Part shown: piece after piece, positions 37,521-45,133 of the stretch
How positions within the stretch are numbered: the first letter of the stretch is position 1
How the letters are laid out: the number at the start of each line of letters is the position of its first letter
Origin: an uncultured Eubacteriales bacterium
Lineage (GTDB): Bacteria; Bacillota; Clostridia; Oscillospirales; Oscillospiraceae
Length of the DNA: 45,133 bases
NCBI GenBank assembly: GCA_900319275.1
Contig: ONNS01000015.1
Coordinates: 1 to 45,133 of the forward strand
Direction: 5' to 3'
Translations under genes and position numbers: made by a program
The notes under the pieces: model-generated
Told to the model about the DNA's origin: nothing
Database searches by the model: none
The model's input: only the letters and a program-made list of their open reading frames with translations

Positions 37521-40500
37521 CGACTTCATCCTTGATCCTGAAGACATGGTGGCGGGCAACAGCACCGACGTATTGGAGAAGATGGGCGACACGGAAGAGA
37601 GCGGCCCGCTTGATGAACGAGTGCTGACTGAGCCGGCGGCTGCGCCATCGCCTCAAACGGTAGTTACCGAGACTGAGTCTGAATCTGAATCTGGTGTCTC
37701 GTCCTCGCTGGTGGAGAAAGTCCTTGAAGGTGAGTACACTGATCCTACGGACTTCTACTCGGGTATCGACGCCGCTCCGAGGAAACAGTATGCGACTTAT
37801 GAAGATGAGCTGGCCGACAAAAAGGCGACAGATACGGAGGTCGCGCCGCAGTCAGACTTCGGGATGGACGACCCGTCCGGAGGGGCGACGGACCGCAGCA
37901 TAAAACCGTACTACAAGCCGCTCGGCTCCGAAGCATATGACGTGCTGAGAATGCGCTACTACGGGGAACGCCGTTTCATAGACGCCGCACGCAAGGAAGG
38001 ATACAAAGACGGCGACATTCTCACGTACCTGCTTCGCGATGAGGCGCGGCGTCGAGCGCTTGCCGGCGGCGACAAAGACGCCCTGAAAGAGATCGACGAA
38101 TACTACGAACGCGACAAGTACAAAGTTCAACTCGAGAATGCTCTTGACTACCTTCAAGACGAGACGCTCGGCAAACTGTACGGAGAACCTCCTGAAGTCA
38201 TCCATAAGATGCGCTCGGCCTCCAAGCTGTTAAAGAAGAGCTTGACCGAGATCTTCTTTAATGCCGATACCAAGCGCGCCGCGCTTGAGCAGGTAAAAGC
38301 CTGGGAGTCCTGGTCGGACGCGCTGCTATCTCAGGGCCGCCTGGTTTTGGCACGTCATCGGATGTCTGTGATCGATTACAAATACGGCGATAAGGAATTC
38401 CCGCCAGAGATCCAAAAAGAATACGACGAGCTGGCGAAAACCGTGCAGCAGGAGAGTATGCGGTACAGCACGAGCTACGCGCAGACCGTGTGGGGATCAC
38501 TCACACGTTTCTTCGGTCAGTCGCTGCTCGATCCCATTATGACGATGGGCGAAACTGCGATGGATGCCCCGGCGACGCTGTTTATCAAGTTCCCGAGACT
38601 ATTCAAGAATGTTGCCGGCTGGATCATGGACACCGAGATGAAGAATCTCGCTCCCGGCTATAAAAGCAACAGGAAGCTGTCCATCAGTGACATGAGGGAT
38701 GCGATAGATGTCCTTGAGCTCGTCACTACTGCGGTGTCTGCCGGCAGCGCTGTATGGGGCAAGGCGGCGGCGAACGCTCCTTTAAAAAATAGATTGGTGA
38801 CAGCGCTGTGGCGCGGCACAGGGAGAGAGGCATTTTACTCAGCGACGCGGGGAGAGCAGTCTGGCGTGCTTCAAGATCTGCGTGAGAACGCGAAAGACGA
38901 GAACGGCAAGCCGCTCGATCGCGAGACTGCCTATATGATCTCTCTTGCGGCCGGTACCGTGAACGGCATGATCGAAGTCTGGAACAGAGATCTGGTGATG
39001 GCCCCGCTCGCGCGGATGTTCCCGCTGATTACGACAGCGAAAGCCGCGGGATCGGGCGGGATCCTGAAGGCCATCGGGCTGGGGAACATTAAAAAATCCC
39101 TTGATGGATACGCATCGCAGTTCGGGCGGGGCGGATTCATCGGGTTCCTGAAGGCATTCGGTGCAATCGCTGCGAAGGCTGCCGGCGAGGGCGTTGTCGG
39201 ATTGTCGTCTGAAGCAGGGGAAGAACTCTTGCAGGGGACAGTGCAGCGCGGTGCTTCCTATGTCGGTACAGAGATGGCCAAGGGCAGGACAGCCGGCGAG
39301 GCATGGGGAACGATCCCCTGGTCAGAAGCGGTCGCCGGCGGAGTCAGCGATTTCGTCGAGGCTGTCGCGGATATGGGACCGGCGTTCCTCATGCAGGGGA
39401 TCTTCCTCAACGCGGTGCCGTCTATGTGGGGGAAGTACCGCTATAATGCCAGGCCGGATGTTAAAGCCTACTATGAACGCTACGAAGCTGCGAAAGCAAA
39501 AGGCGCTGTAGAGGACGGCGATCTGCCGAACGAACCGACGAAGGCAGTACAGCCACAGGCAGAAGCTCCTGCCGATCAGGCGGCTCCCCAGACGACAGCG
39601 CAGGCAGAGGAACAGACGTCGACACAGCCGGCGGAGCGGCCCGCTGCGCAGACGGAAGAGCAGCCCCTGCCTGAGACTGAGACGGCCTACGATGCCGAGC
39701 GCAAGGAGGTCGAGGCTGCCTTCGGCACTGAGGAGACGCAGACGGAGGAAGAAGAAGTCCCGAATACGTTCTCCGACTACTGCTACATCAGCGGCGAAGA
39801 CTATGACGCCTACCGCAAGACGCTGTCCGCGGAAGATCAGGCAAAACTCGATGCCGCCCTTGGGATCGATCCGAACGCTGAGAGGCTTTCAACCGGAGAG
39901 ATCATGCTCCGCAGGCATCGCTATGAACGCAACCTTGGCAACTTCCCTGGCATGGCGGCAGCTCTGGCTGAGAACTACCGCAAGGACATGTCTGCGATGA
40001 CTCGCCGCGAAGCGGCTAATGTGATCGCCAAGGTCAACGAAAGTATCATCGACGCCTACGAGCAGGACGAGACCCCGTTCGGAAAGGACGCGCACGCGGC
40101 TGAAGCTGATCTGGCCAAGAGAATTGAAGCGATGAACGTCGATTCGGAACTGTCCGGCAAGGCGGCAAAAGTTATCACGCACTATGCCTACCGTACGGCG
40201 AGCCGGATGAACGAGGAAGGCGGCAGCGTCAAGACCTCGCAGATCCTCCAGAACCTGAAGTTCAAGCGCCGCGAGGGCGAAGCGCAGGGTGCTATCACCG
40301 TAGCGTGGAATCCCGAGACGCAGGCAGACGAAACGCTGGGCTCTGTGGACATCAGCAACGACTCGCTCCTCAACGTGGTGCAGACGATCGTCCTCGGTCA
40401 GCACGCGAACGCCAGTACGATCTTCCACGAGTTCGGGCACGTCATGCTCAACGACCTGTGGCACCTCGCGCACATGAAGAACGCGCCGCAGTCCATCAAG

Positions 40501-43500
40501 GACGAACTGGCGACCGTGCTGCGCGTGCTAGGCGTCAGCGACATCGAGAGCGCGTTCGGCGTTCCGCTTGTAACGCTCGACGAGGCGACGCAGGAGCGCG
40601 TCAGAAATGCGCACGAGATGTTCGCCCGCAGCTTCGAGATGTACCTGCGCGACGGCGTGGCTCCGACCGGGCTGCAGAAAGTCTTTAACCGGATCCGCGA
40701 ATGGCTGGTGGACATCTACAAGACCATCCGTGACCTCGGCTTCGACGAGCTGCTGCCCAACGAACTCCGCGACGTGTTCGACGACCTCCTCATGGCTCCC
40801 GAGCATGTCTATGCTCCTAACGGGACCGCTCAGGCGCATACGCAGACCATCGGCGGCGTCAATACGTTTGAGCAGAGGAGCTACACGCAGGAAGAAATCG
40901 ACAGCTTTATTGAGAAAGTGGTCAACAAGGAAATTGAAGAGATCCCAGTTGACCAAAGCCTCGTGGCCAAGCTCGAAAAAGCCTCGCCAGAAGAGCTGTT
41001 ATCAGAAGCGGGGGAAATGATCGAGTCCTATATCGGGAAGACGATCATCGATCCATTGGGTAATAAAGTCTACTTTGAACCAGGCAATACCGAAACCCCC
41101 AGGAAATATGCACTGCATCTCATCGCAGGGAAAGACGCCGCAGAAAACGATGACCTGAGCAAGGTTAGAGACAAACGTGTATACGGCTTGCTGGTTGCTC
41201 CGCAGACAATCAAAACGCCGGTTGCGATCACGCGTCAGGAGAATGGGCGAAAACTGTACCTTGGCCTGTATCAGTACGGTGATTATGGCCTGTCTAACGG
41301 GATTGTTATTGGAGTTGAAGAGGGACAAGACGGTCGTATAGTTACGGCATTCATCGCCGCAGGGGAAAAACGAGATAAAAAGGCAGCCTATGCATTCATA
41401 AAAAAACACCTCCTGAATGCTCAGGAGGTGTTGTATTTGCGTGGCGGCCTGTCCCCGTATCAGCGGCCCCCAACCGACCAACATAGGTCATCAGCTGATA
41501 CGAGCCTCTCTATGTCCGGTACTCAGATTTTATCACAAGATTCTGGAGAAAACAATCCCAATGTCTTTAATCAGTCCGCTGCACCCAAGAGCTACGCCAA
41601 GCTGACCGACTTGGAGAAGACCGCATGGGATGAGGGCTCGCAGGGGCTGAATGAGGACGAGCTCCGCAAGATCAACGCCGGCAATATTAAGACGATCCGC
41701 GGCTTCGTCAACTCCTATTCAAGCATGCCCGACCTCAACGAGTACGCGGTCGCGGCTCTGGCCGGCTACGCGAAGAAGTGCTGGTACGCTCGCAGCGCCA
41801 TTGCACTCTTCTCTGTCTTCGGTGATGAGACGGACCGCTTCACTGCGCTGCTGGCGGCGACCTCGCCGCAGTGCTCCGTCGAAACCAACCTGATGAATTC
41901 GCTCAAAGTCTGGGCGGCATGGAAGGAATGGACGAAGGCGCACCCCGACTGGGAGAAACTCGACGACGTCGAGAAGCGCCGCGCTGTCATCCAGCTGATG
42001 CGGGATAACGTGCAGCAGGCCGATCAGGTGGAGGGGAGTGAATCCAAGAAGAAAGCCAAGAAAGAGTCCCAGATAGACAAGGATACCGGTGAAAAACTCG
42101 GTCCCGTCCTTGGGGCTTGGGTGAATAACACCGTCCGCGCTCTGACGGATCCAAACGCGGCCGAGACCATCCATTCCGGTGCCAAGGTCAACAGCTTCAA
42201 GTACAACCTCCGCGGCGACCTGTCCTACGTCACCAACGACACGTGGATGGCGAAGTTCATCGGGCGTCTGCAGAAGATCTTCGGAGGAGGAGAATACAAG
42301 CCTGAAAACGCCGATCCCGGTTATTCCTCCGGTTATCTGGCCATGAACGCGAAAGTCCGTCTGGCTGCGGAATTGCTGACGAAGCTGACCGGCGAAGAAT
42401 GGGCCCCTGCCGAGGTCCAGGAGACGATCTGGTCGTGGGCAAAAGCGATCTCGGATTACGCCAAAAACCTTGCGAAGACGCAGCAGAAAGAGTATAATAA
42501 GAAAGGAAAGAAGGGCGAAGCCCCCGTCACTCCTTCGTTCCGCGAGCTGATCGAGTCAGGCGTGATCACCGATGAACTGGTCGGCAGCACGGTCGATTTC
42601 GCACAGCTGTTCACGCAGGGCGACGGGGTCAATGATTACAGAGCGGTTCTTGAGGAGGCTGGCTATGGCGAACAACTCGAAAAACTCGACAAGGAAGTCG
42701 CGGCAAGTGACGCCGAGAGGCGGGGATCTCAACCCGGCGCTGACCGCGGAGCTGTACCGGATGTTCATGCCGGGATGGTCGCCAGATGGGACGCCGTTGA
42801 AGGCGGACGCGAGATCCTCTCCCGCGTCGCCGACCGGCTCGACGCCAGCTTCAGGGGCGAAGACGAGATCCATAAGAAACTTCTTGCGGTTAGATCCCAA
42901 TTCGGGGCTTTCTTTGGATCCCGAGACGCGTACGCTGACGGATACCAAAACCGGGGAGACCTATCATATACGGACGGACAACTTCTCTCTGGAGGCACTC
43001 AGGAATTCTCTGCCCCTTATACGGTCAATCGAGGACGCGAAGAACCTGGACGACATGATCGAAGCAGCGGGTATGTAGAGTTTGATCTGGGGCTGAAGAA
43101 TCCGGTCAAAGTCAGGGCAGCTGAATATGTGCTTGATCGCGGAGTCGCGGCAAACCTGAAAGAGGTTTTTGCTGCGACTCCGCGCTTTTATGAGCTGGCG
43201 ATGGACGAGAAGAACATTGCCAAATCGGCCTCTGCATTCCGCAGGGCGCTCATAAGGGGCATGGAATCGCAGGGACCGTGGGGACTCTGCGTCGAGGTCA
43301 AGTCTCTCAAGACGTACATGAACCAGTCGGAGGACCCGGAAGCGCCGAAGATCGCGAGATTGGTTCTCGCAGAGGGGGCTCGCGCCGGTTTTGCTGTCGA
43401 TGAAAATGGCGGGATCGTCTCGGCTTTCTCGATGAAGGGCGCGCCGATCGTTGACGGCAAGGAACTTAAGGCGAACGAGGACGGGAAGTACCCCAAGGTT

Positions 43501-45133
43501 GTCCAAGCGATGCTTCTACTCGCCGTACAGATGGGCGGCCGGCACATGGATTGCTTTGATACGGTTCTTCCTGAGACATACTCCCATATGGGGTTCCGGG
43601 CTGTGTCGCGCTGTGCGTTCAGCTGGGAGTTCCGCCCCAAGGGCTGGACCACTAAAACGACAAAACAGTACAGCATGTTTAATAACGGCGCTCCCGACGT
43701 TGTCTTCCTTGTTTATGACCCTGGCTACACCGGATTGTATAAGCCCGGCGAAGGCGTCATGTGCTCCGACTATGGCGCGGCCAGCAAGGTCGTCACACAG
43801 GAGATCGCCAAGCTGCGCGAACAGTCGCAGGCGCTGGCCCAGCAGCCCGCACAGACGTTCAACCAGGACGCGGTTGCCAACTCCATCGGCGACACCGAGC
43901 ATGGTTATGGCGTCGCCGTCAACGAGAAGGGGCAGTTGGTCGGCGGGAGCAATCGGTACGAACAGTCAGCCTGGCACGGTACCGGCGAGAACACCGTGAT
44001 CGAGAGGTTCAGCCGTGAGAAGAGCAACTCGGGCGCGGGCGGCAACGCTCACGGAGCCGGGGCTCTGTACGCCGCGCGGGATCGTCTGGTCGCGGCAGGA
44101 TACCGCGAGCAGATGTCCAACACCGAGTTCCTCTTCACAAAGAACGGTCAAAAGATTGATCCAAAGCTCGCTGGCGCGCTGAGTCGTCATGTGAATAGTA
44201 TACGTAACGTCGCTGCTGACGGTTTAGCGCTTGACGAAGACAGTCGGGTCCTGAAAGACCTTGCTGACGTACAGGAGCTTGCTAAAGGCACGCGAGCCGG
44301 CAAGACCTTCATGGCCAGACTGATCAGCCAGTATCAGACCCTGCTCGACAGGATCGACGCCGACCCGGAGATGACGCCGCAGGATTTCTACAATCTCAGA
44401 AACGAAGCGCCGTTCCGCGACGACGATATGGCCCCGTCGAACATCGCTGACGCTTACCATGCGGCAACGCAGAATGCGATCCGCGCCGGGAAGCCGGCTG
44501 CAACCATTGAGGACGTCCGTCATGTGATAGAGGAAGGACTACTCCCGAACAAGCTGTGGCGTGACGAGCTGTACGCTGATGCGGAGTTGCTGGCCAACGC
44601 GGACCTCACTGGCATCAGGGCAGAGGCACGCCAGTCGGGTGCCCTTTACGAGGTGGAGATCCCAGAGAACGACGTGCTCCTCAACGAGCAGCTGCGCTTC
44701 AGCGCGCAGCCGAAGGTTGTCAAGGAGGGCATCCGCGCGGCCTTCGAGAAGCTGACGCACGAGCAGAAGCGCGACTTCGCTGAGAATATCCTCCCCTGGA
44801 GCGAAGCCAAGGACGAGGTTTTCCAGTCTAAGGCGTCGTACATCAAGACGCTCCTTGATTATCTCAACAAGCCCGTGGATTACATCAACGGGTTGTTTAA
44901 GGACATCTCGGATCCCCGGGCGATCCCGCCGAAAGTCCTCAACGCGCGCTCTGTGCTGAAGAACTATTTCGGCTACACTGATGCCCAGATCGACACTTTC
45001 AGTGCCACTCGCAAAGCCGCGATGGCAGAGGCCGAGAAGGCCATCGCCAATGTCGACGAAACTCGCGCACGGCTGCAGGAACAGTACGAAAAGGAACACG
45101 CAGCAGAGATCGCCAGGGAAGAGGCGTTCTTTA
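37504..45133 (+). CDS. Giant polyvalent ejected protein, N-terminal and central part (3'-partial)
   Basis: Open for 2543 codons from ATG 37504, set by AAAGGAGGTGA (37487-37497), to the window end. In order: acidic leader; membrane-associated region (~390-680, with LSSEAGEELLQGTVQRG); Gln/Glu linker; a zinc-metallopeptidase motif HEFGH at residues 975-979 with a later HEMFARSFEMYL; a BECR-like nuclease-type region (~1173-1316); helical regions; an acetyltransferase-like stretch (~1860-2083, CFDTVLPETYSHMGFRAV); and the first half of an ADP-ribosyltransferase-like domain (SAWHGTGENTVIERFS at ~2152; LNEQLRFSAQP at ~2395). The matching second half starts this window. Likely a multi-effector injected with DNA. 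Confidence 0.8.
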   Translation, partial: MPGRSDDFILDPEDMVAGNSTDVLEKMGDTEESGPLDERVLTEPAAAPSPQTVVTETESESESGVSSSLVEKVLEGEYTDPTDFYSGIDAAPRKQYATYEDELADKKATDTEVAPQSDFGMDDPSGGATDRSIKPYYKPLGSEAYDVLRMRYYGERRFIDAARKEGYKDGDILTYLLRDEARRRALAGGDKDALKEIDEYYERDKYKVQLENALDYLQDETLGKLYGEPPEVIHKMRSASKLLKKSLTEIFFNADTKRAALEQVKAWESWSDALLSQGRLVLARHRMSVIDYKYGDKEFPPEIQKEYDELAKTVQQESMRYSTSYAQTVWGSLTRFFGQSLLDPIMTMGETAMDAPATLFIKFPRLFKNVAGWIMDTEMKNLAPGYKSNRKLSISDMRDAIDVLELVTTAVSAGSAVWGKAAANAPLKNRLVTALWRGTGREAFYSATRGEQSGVLQDLRENAKDENGKPLDRETAYMISLAAGTVNGMIEVWNRDLVMAPLARMFPLITTAKAAGSGGILKAIGLGNIKKSLDGYASQFGRGGFIGFLKAFGAIAAKAAGEGVVGLSSEAGEELLQGTVQRGASYVGTEMAKGRTAGEAWGTIPWSEAVAGGVSDFVEAVADMGPAFLMQGIFLNAVPSMWGKYRYNARPDVKAYYERYEAAKAKGAVEDGDLPNEPTKAVQPQAEAPADQAAPQTTAQAEEQTSTQPAERPAAQTEEQPLPETETAYDAERKEVEAAFGTEETQTEEEEVPNTFSDYCYISGEDYDAYRKTLSAEDQAKLDAALGIDPNAERLSTGEIMLRRHRYERNLGNFPGMAAALAENYRKDMSAMTRREAANVIAKVNESIIDAYEQDETPFGKDAHAAEADLAKRIEAMNVDSELSGKAAKVITHYAYRTASRMNEEGGSVKTSQILQNLKFKRREGEAQGAITVAWNPETQADETLGSVDISNDSLLNVVQTIVLGQHANASTIFHEFGHVMLNDLWHLAHMKNAPQSIKDELATVLRVLGVSDIESAFGVPLVTLDEATQERVRNAHEMFARSFEMYLRDGVAPTGLQKVFNRIREWLVDIYKTIRDLGFDELLPNELRDVFDDLLMAPEHVYAPNGTAQAHTQTIGGVNTFEQRSYTQEEIDSFIEKVVNKEIEEIPVDQSLVAKLEKASPEELLSEAGEMIESYIGKTIIDPLGNKVYFEPGNTETPRKYALHLIAGKDAAENDDLSKVRDKRVYGLLVAPQTIKTPVAITRQENGRKLYLGLYQYGDYGLSNGIVIGVEEGQDGRIVTAFIAAGEKRDKKAAYAFIKKHLLNAQEVLYLRGGLSPYQRPPTDQHRSSADTSLSMSGTQILSQDSGENNPNVFNQSAAPKSYAKLTDLEKTAWDEGSQGLNEDELRKINAGNIKTIRGFVNSYSSMPDLNEYAVAALAGYAKKCWYARSAIALFSVFGDETDRFTALLAATSPQCSVETNLMNSLKVWAAWKEWTKAHPDWEKLDDVEKRRAVIQLMRDNVQQADQVEGSESKKKAKKESQIDKDTGEKLGPVLGAWVNNTVRALTDPNAAETIHSGAKVNSFKYNLRGDLSYVTNDTWMAKFIGRLQKIFGGGEYKPENADPGYSSGYLAMNAKVRLAAELLTKLTGEEWAPAEVQETIWSWAKAISDYAKNLAKTQQKEYNKKGKKGEAPVTPSFRELIESGVITDELVGSTVDFAQLFTQGDGVNDYRAVLEEAGYGEQLEKLDKEVAASDAERRGSQPGADRGAVPDVHAGMVARWDAVEGGREILSRVADRLDASFRGEDEIHKKLLAVRSQFGAFFGSRDAYADGYQNRGDLSYTDGQLLSGGTQEFSAPYTVNRGREEPGRHDRSSGYVEFDLGLKNPVKVRAAEYVLDRGVAANLKEVFAATPRFYELAMDEKNIAKSASAFRRALIRGMESQGPWGLCVEVKSLKTYMNQSEDPEAPKIARLVLAEGARAGFAVDENGGIVSAFSMKGAPIVDGKELKANEDGKYPKVVQAMLLLAVQMGGRHMDCFDTVLPETYSHMGFRAVSRCAFSWEFRPKGWTTKTTKQYSMFNNGAPDVVFLVYDPGYTGLYKPGEGVMCSDYGAASKVVTQEIAKLREQSQALAQQPAQTFNQDAVANSIGDTEHGYGVAVNEKGQLVGGSNRYEQSAWHGTGENTVIERFSREKSNSGAGGNAHGAGALYAARDRLVAAGYREQMSNTEFLFTKNGQKIDPKLAGALSRHVNSIRNVAADGLALDEDSRVLKDLADVQELAKGTRAGKTFMARLISQYQTLLDRIDADPEMTPQDFYNLRNEAPFRDDDMAPSNIADAYHAATQNAIRAGKPAATIEDVRHVIEEGLLPNKLWRDELYADAELLANADLTGIRAEARQSGALYEVEIPENDVLLNEQLRFSAQPKVVKEGIRAAFEKLTHEQKRDFAENILPWSEAKDEVFQSKASYIKTLLDYLNKPVDYINGLFKDISDPRAIPPKVLNARSVLKNYFGYTDAQIDTFSATRKAAMAEAEKAIANVDETRARLQEQYEKEHAAEIAREEAFF
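41405..41432. other. Perfect 12-bp hairpin inside the polyvalent coding frame
   Basis: AACACCTCCTGA (41405-41416) pairs perfectly with TCAGGAGGTGTT (41421-41432), loop ATGC. On the minus strand it is followed by seven T, a textbook terminator; the plus-strand right arm also holds AGGAGGTG, a strong ribosome site, before an in-frame TTG at 41437. The surrounding DNA (about 41020-41560) is AT-richer than the rest. Confidence 0.7.
42665..43078 (+). CDS. Nested out-of-frame gene (137 aa) inside the polyvalent ORF
   Basis: A second frame within the polyvalent ORF starts at ATG 42665, exactly 6 bases after GGAGG (42654-42658), and ends TAG 43076-43078. The protein starts MANNSKNSTRKSRQVTPRGG and has natural-looking segments (LNPALTAELYRMFMPGWSPDGTP; LSLDPETRTLTDTKTGETYHI; EDAKNLDDMIEAAGM). 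Codons in this frame end in G or C more often, by eye, than those of the main frame here. The main frame also stays open. It may be a true overlapping gene, or an inserted gene that has become fused to its flanks. Function unknown. Confidence 0.55.
   Translation: MANNSKNSTRKSRQVTPRGGDLNPALTAELYRMFMPGWSPDGTPLKADARSSPASPTGSTPASGAKTRSIRNFLRLDPNSGLSLDPETRTLTDTKTGETYHIRTDNFSLEALRNSLPLIRSIEDAKNLDDMIEAAGM

Noticed and set aside
41002-41484. Minus-strand frame (160 aa) in the AT-rich insert, ending near the T-tract hairpin
   Set aside because: The hairpin would terminate transcription near its own start, the product looks unnatural and the plus frame fits a BECR-like domain.
1-45133. Diversity-generating retroelement, suspected because of BPP-1-like head genes
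   Set aside because: No reverse transcriptase motif (YxDD) and no template/variable repeat pair seen.
1-45133. CRISPR array, tRNA or rRNA genes
   Set aside because: No regularly spaced identical repeats with unique spacers, and no tRNA-like cloverleaf noticed; the iterons at 21236 are too close together and within a coding frame.

Overview
The window is almost entirely a temperate, podovirus-like phage genome. No host gene can be recognised anywhere. Both ends are open inside very large reading frames that look like two parts of one giant polyvalent protein. A tyrosine integrase sits next to the lysis genes with no host DNA between them. This arrangement fits an excised or circular phage genome (or a virion contig) better than an integrated prophage. 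The coding sequence is GC-rich by eye, Shine-Dalgarno sites are strong (GGAGG type), and spanin-like lysis proteins point to a diderm host. A GC-rich diderm such as a Synergistota or Negativicutes member is possible, but the host cannot be fixed from this sequence.

Layout. 1-3584: C-terminal part of the giant polyvalent protein, broken by a frameshift at 2795-2800, then a terminator. 3640-9831: tail-fibre and receptor-binding region (T7-type fibre N-terminus, a long repeat-bearing fibre with AT-rich inserts, a DUF4376-type protein, a tiny protein and a second fibre/spike). 9884-11426: lysis cassette (M15 peptidase, holin, two overlapping spanin-like proteins). 11427-13407: integrase flanked by two gene-poor stretches holding two candidate small transcripts, terminators and repeat clusters. 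13408-16754: immunity region, with a minus-strand S24-type repressor, an operator array, two plus-strand XRE proteins and several isolated minus-strand genes with their own extended -10 promoters. 16812-18842: small early genes and regulators. 18853-24854: recombination and replication (RecE-like nuclease, RecT-like protein, SSB, an initiator-like protein carrying an iteron array, RusA, Lar-like protein, and a sigma-region-4-like late regulator). 24968-37520: packaging and virion genes in the order terminase, portal, scaffold, capsid, cement, tail tubes, internal virion proteins; the small-protein families resemble those of Bordetella phage BPP-1. 37504-45133: N-terminal and central parts of the giant polyvalent protein, with a metallopeptidase motif, a BECR-like nuclease region and an ADP-ribosyltransferase-like region.

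How it works together (inference): the repressor at 14273-14977 binds palindromes around 14998-15098 and silences a consensus rightward promoter. On induction the XRE/early genes, recombination and replication genes are expressed. The regulator at 24390-24854 probably switches on packaging and morphogenesis genes, which read rightward through the giant ejected protein, fibres and lysis genes. The most unusual items are an out-of-frame gene nested in the polyvalent ORF, in-gene iterons, a repressor whose catalytic serine is a cysteine, a u-spanin-like lipoprotein overlapping a second membrane protein, and three compact candidate small-RNA units.
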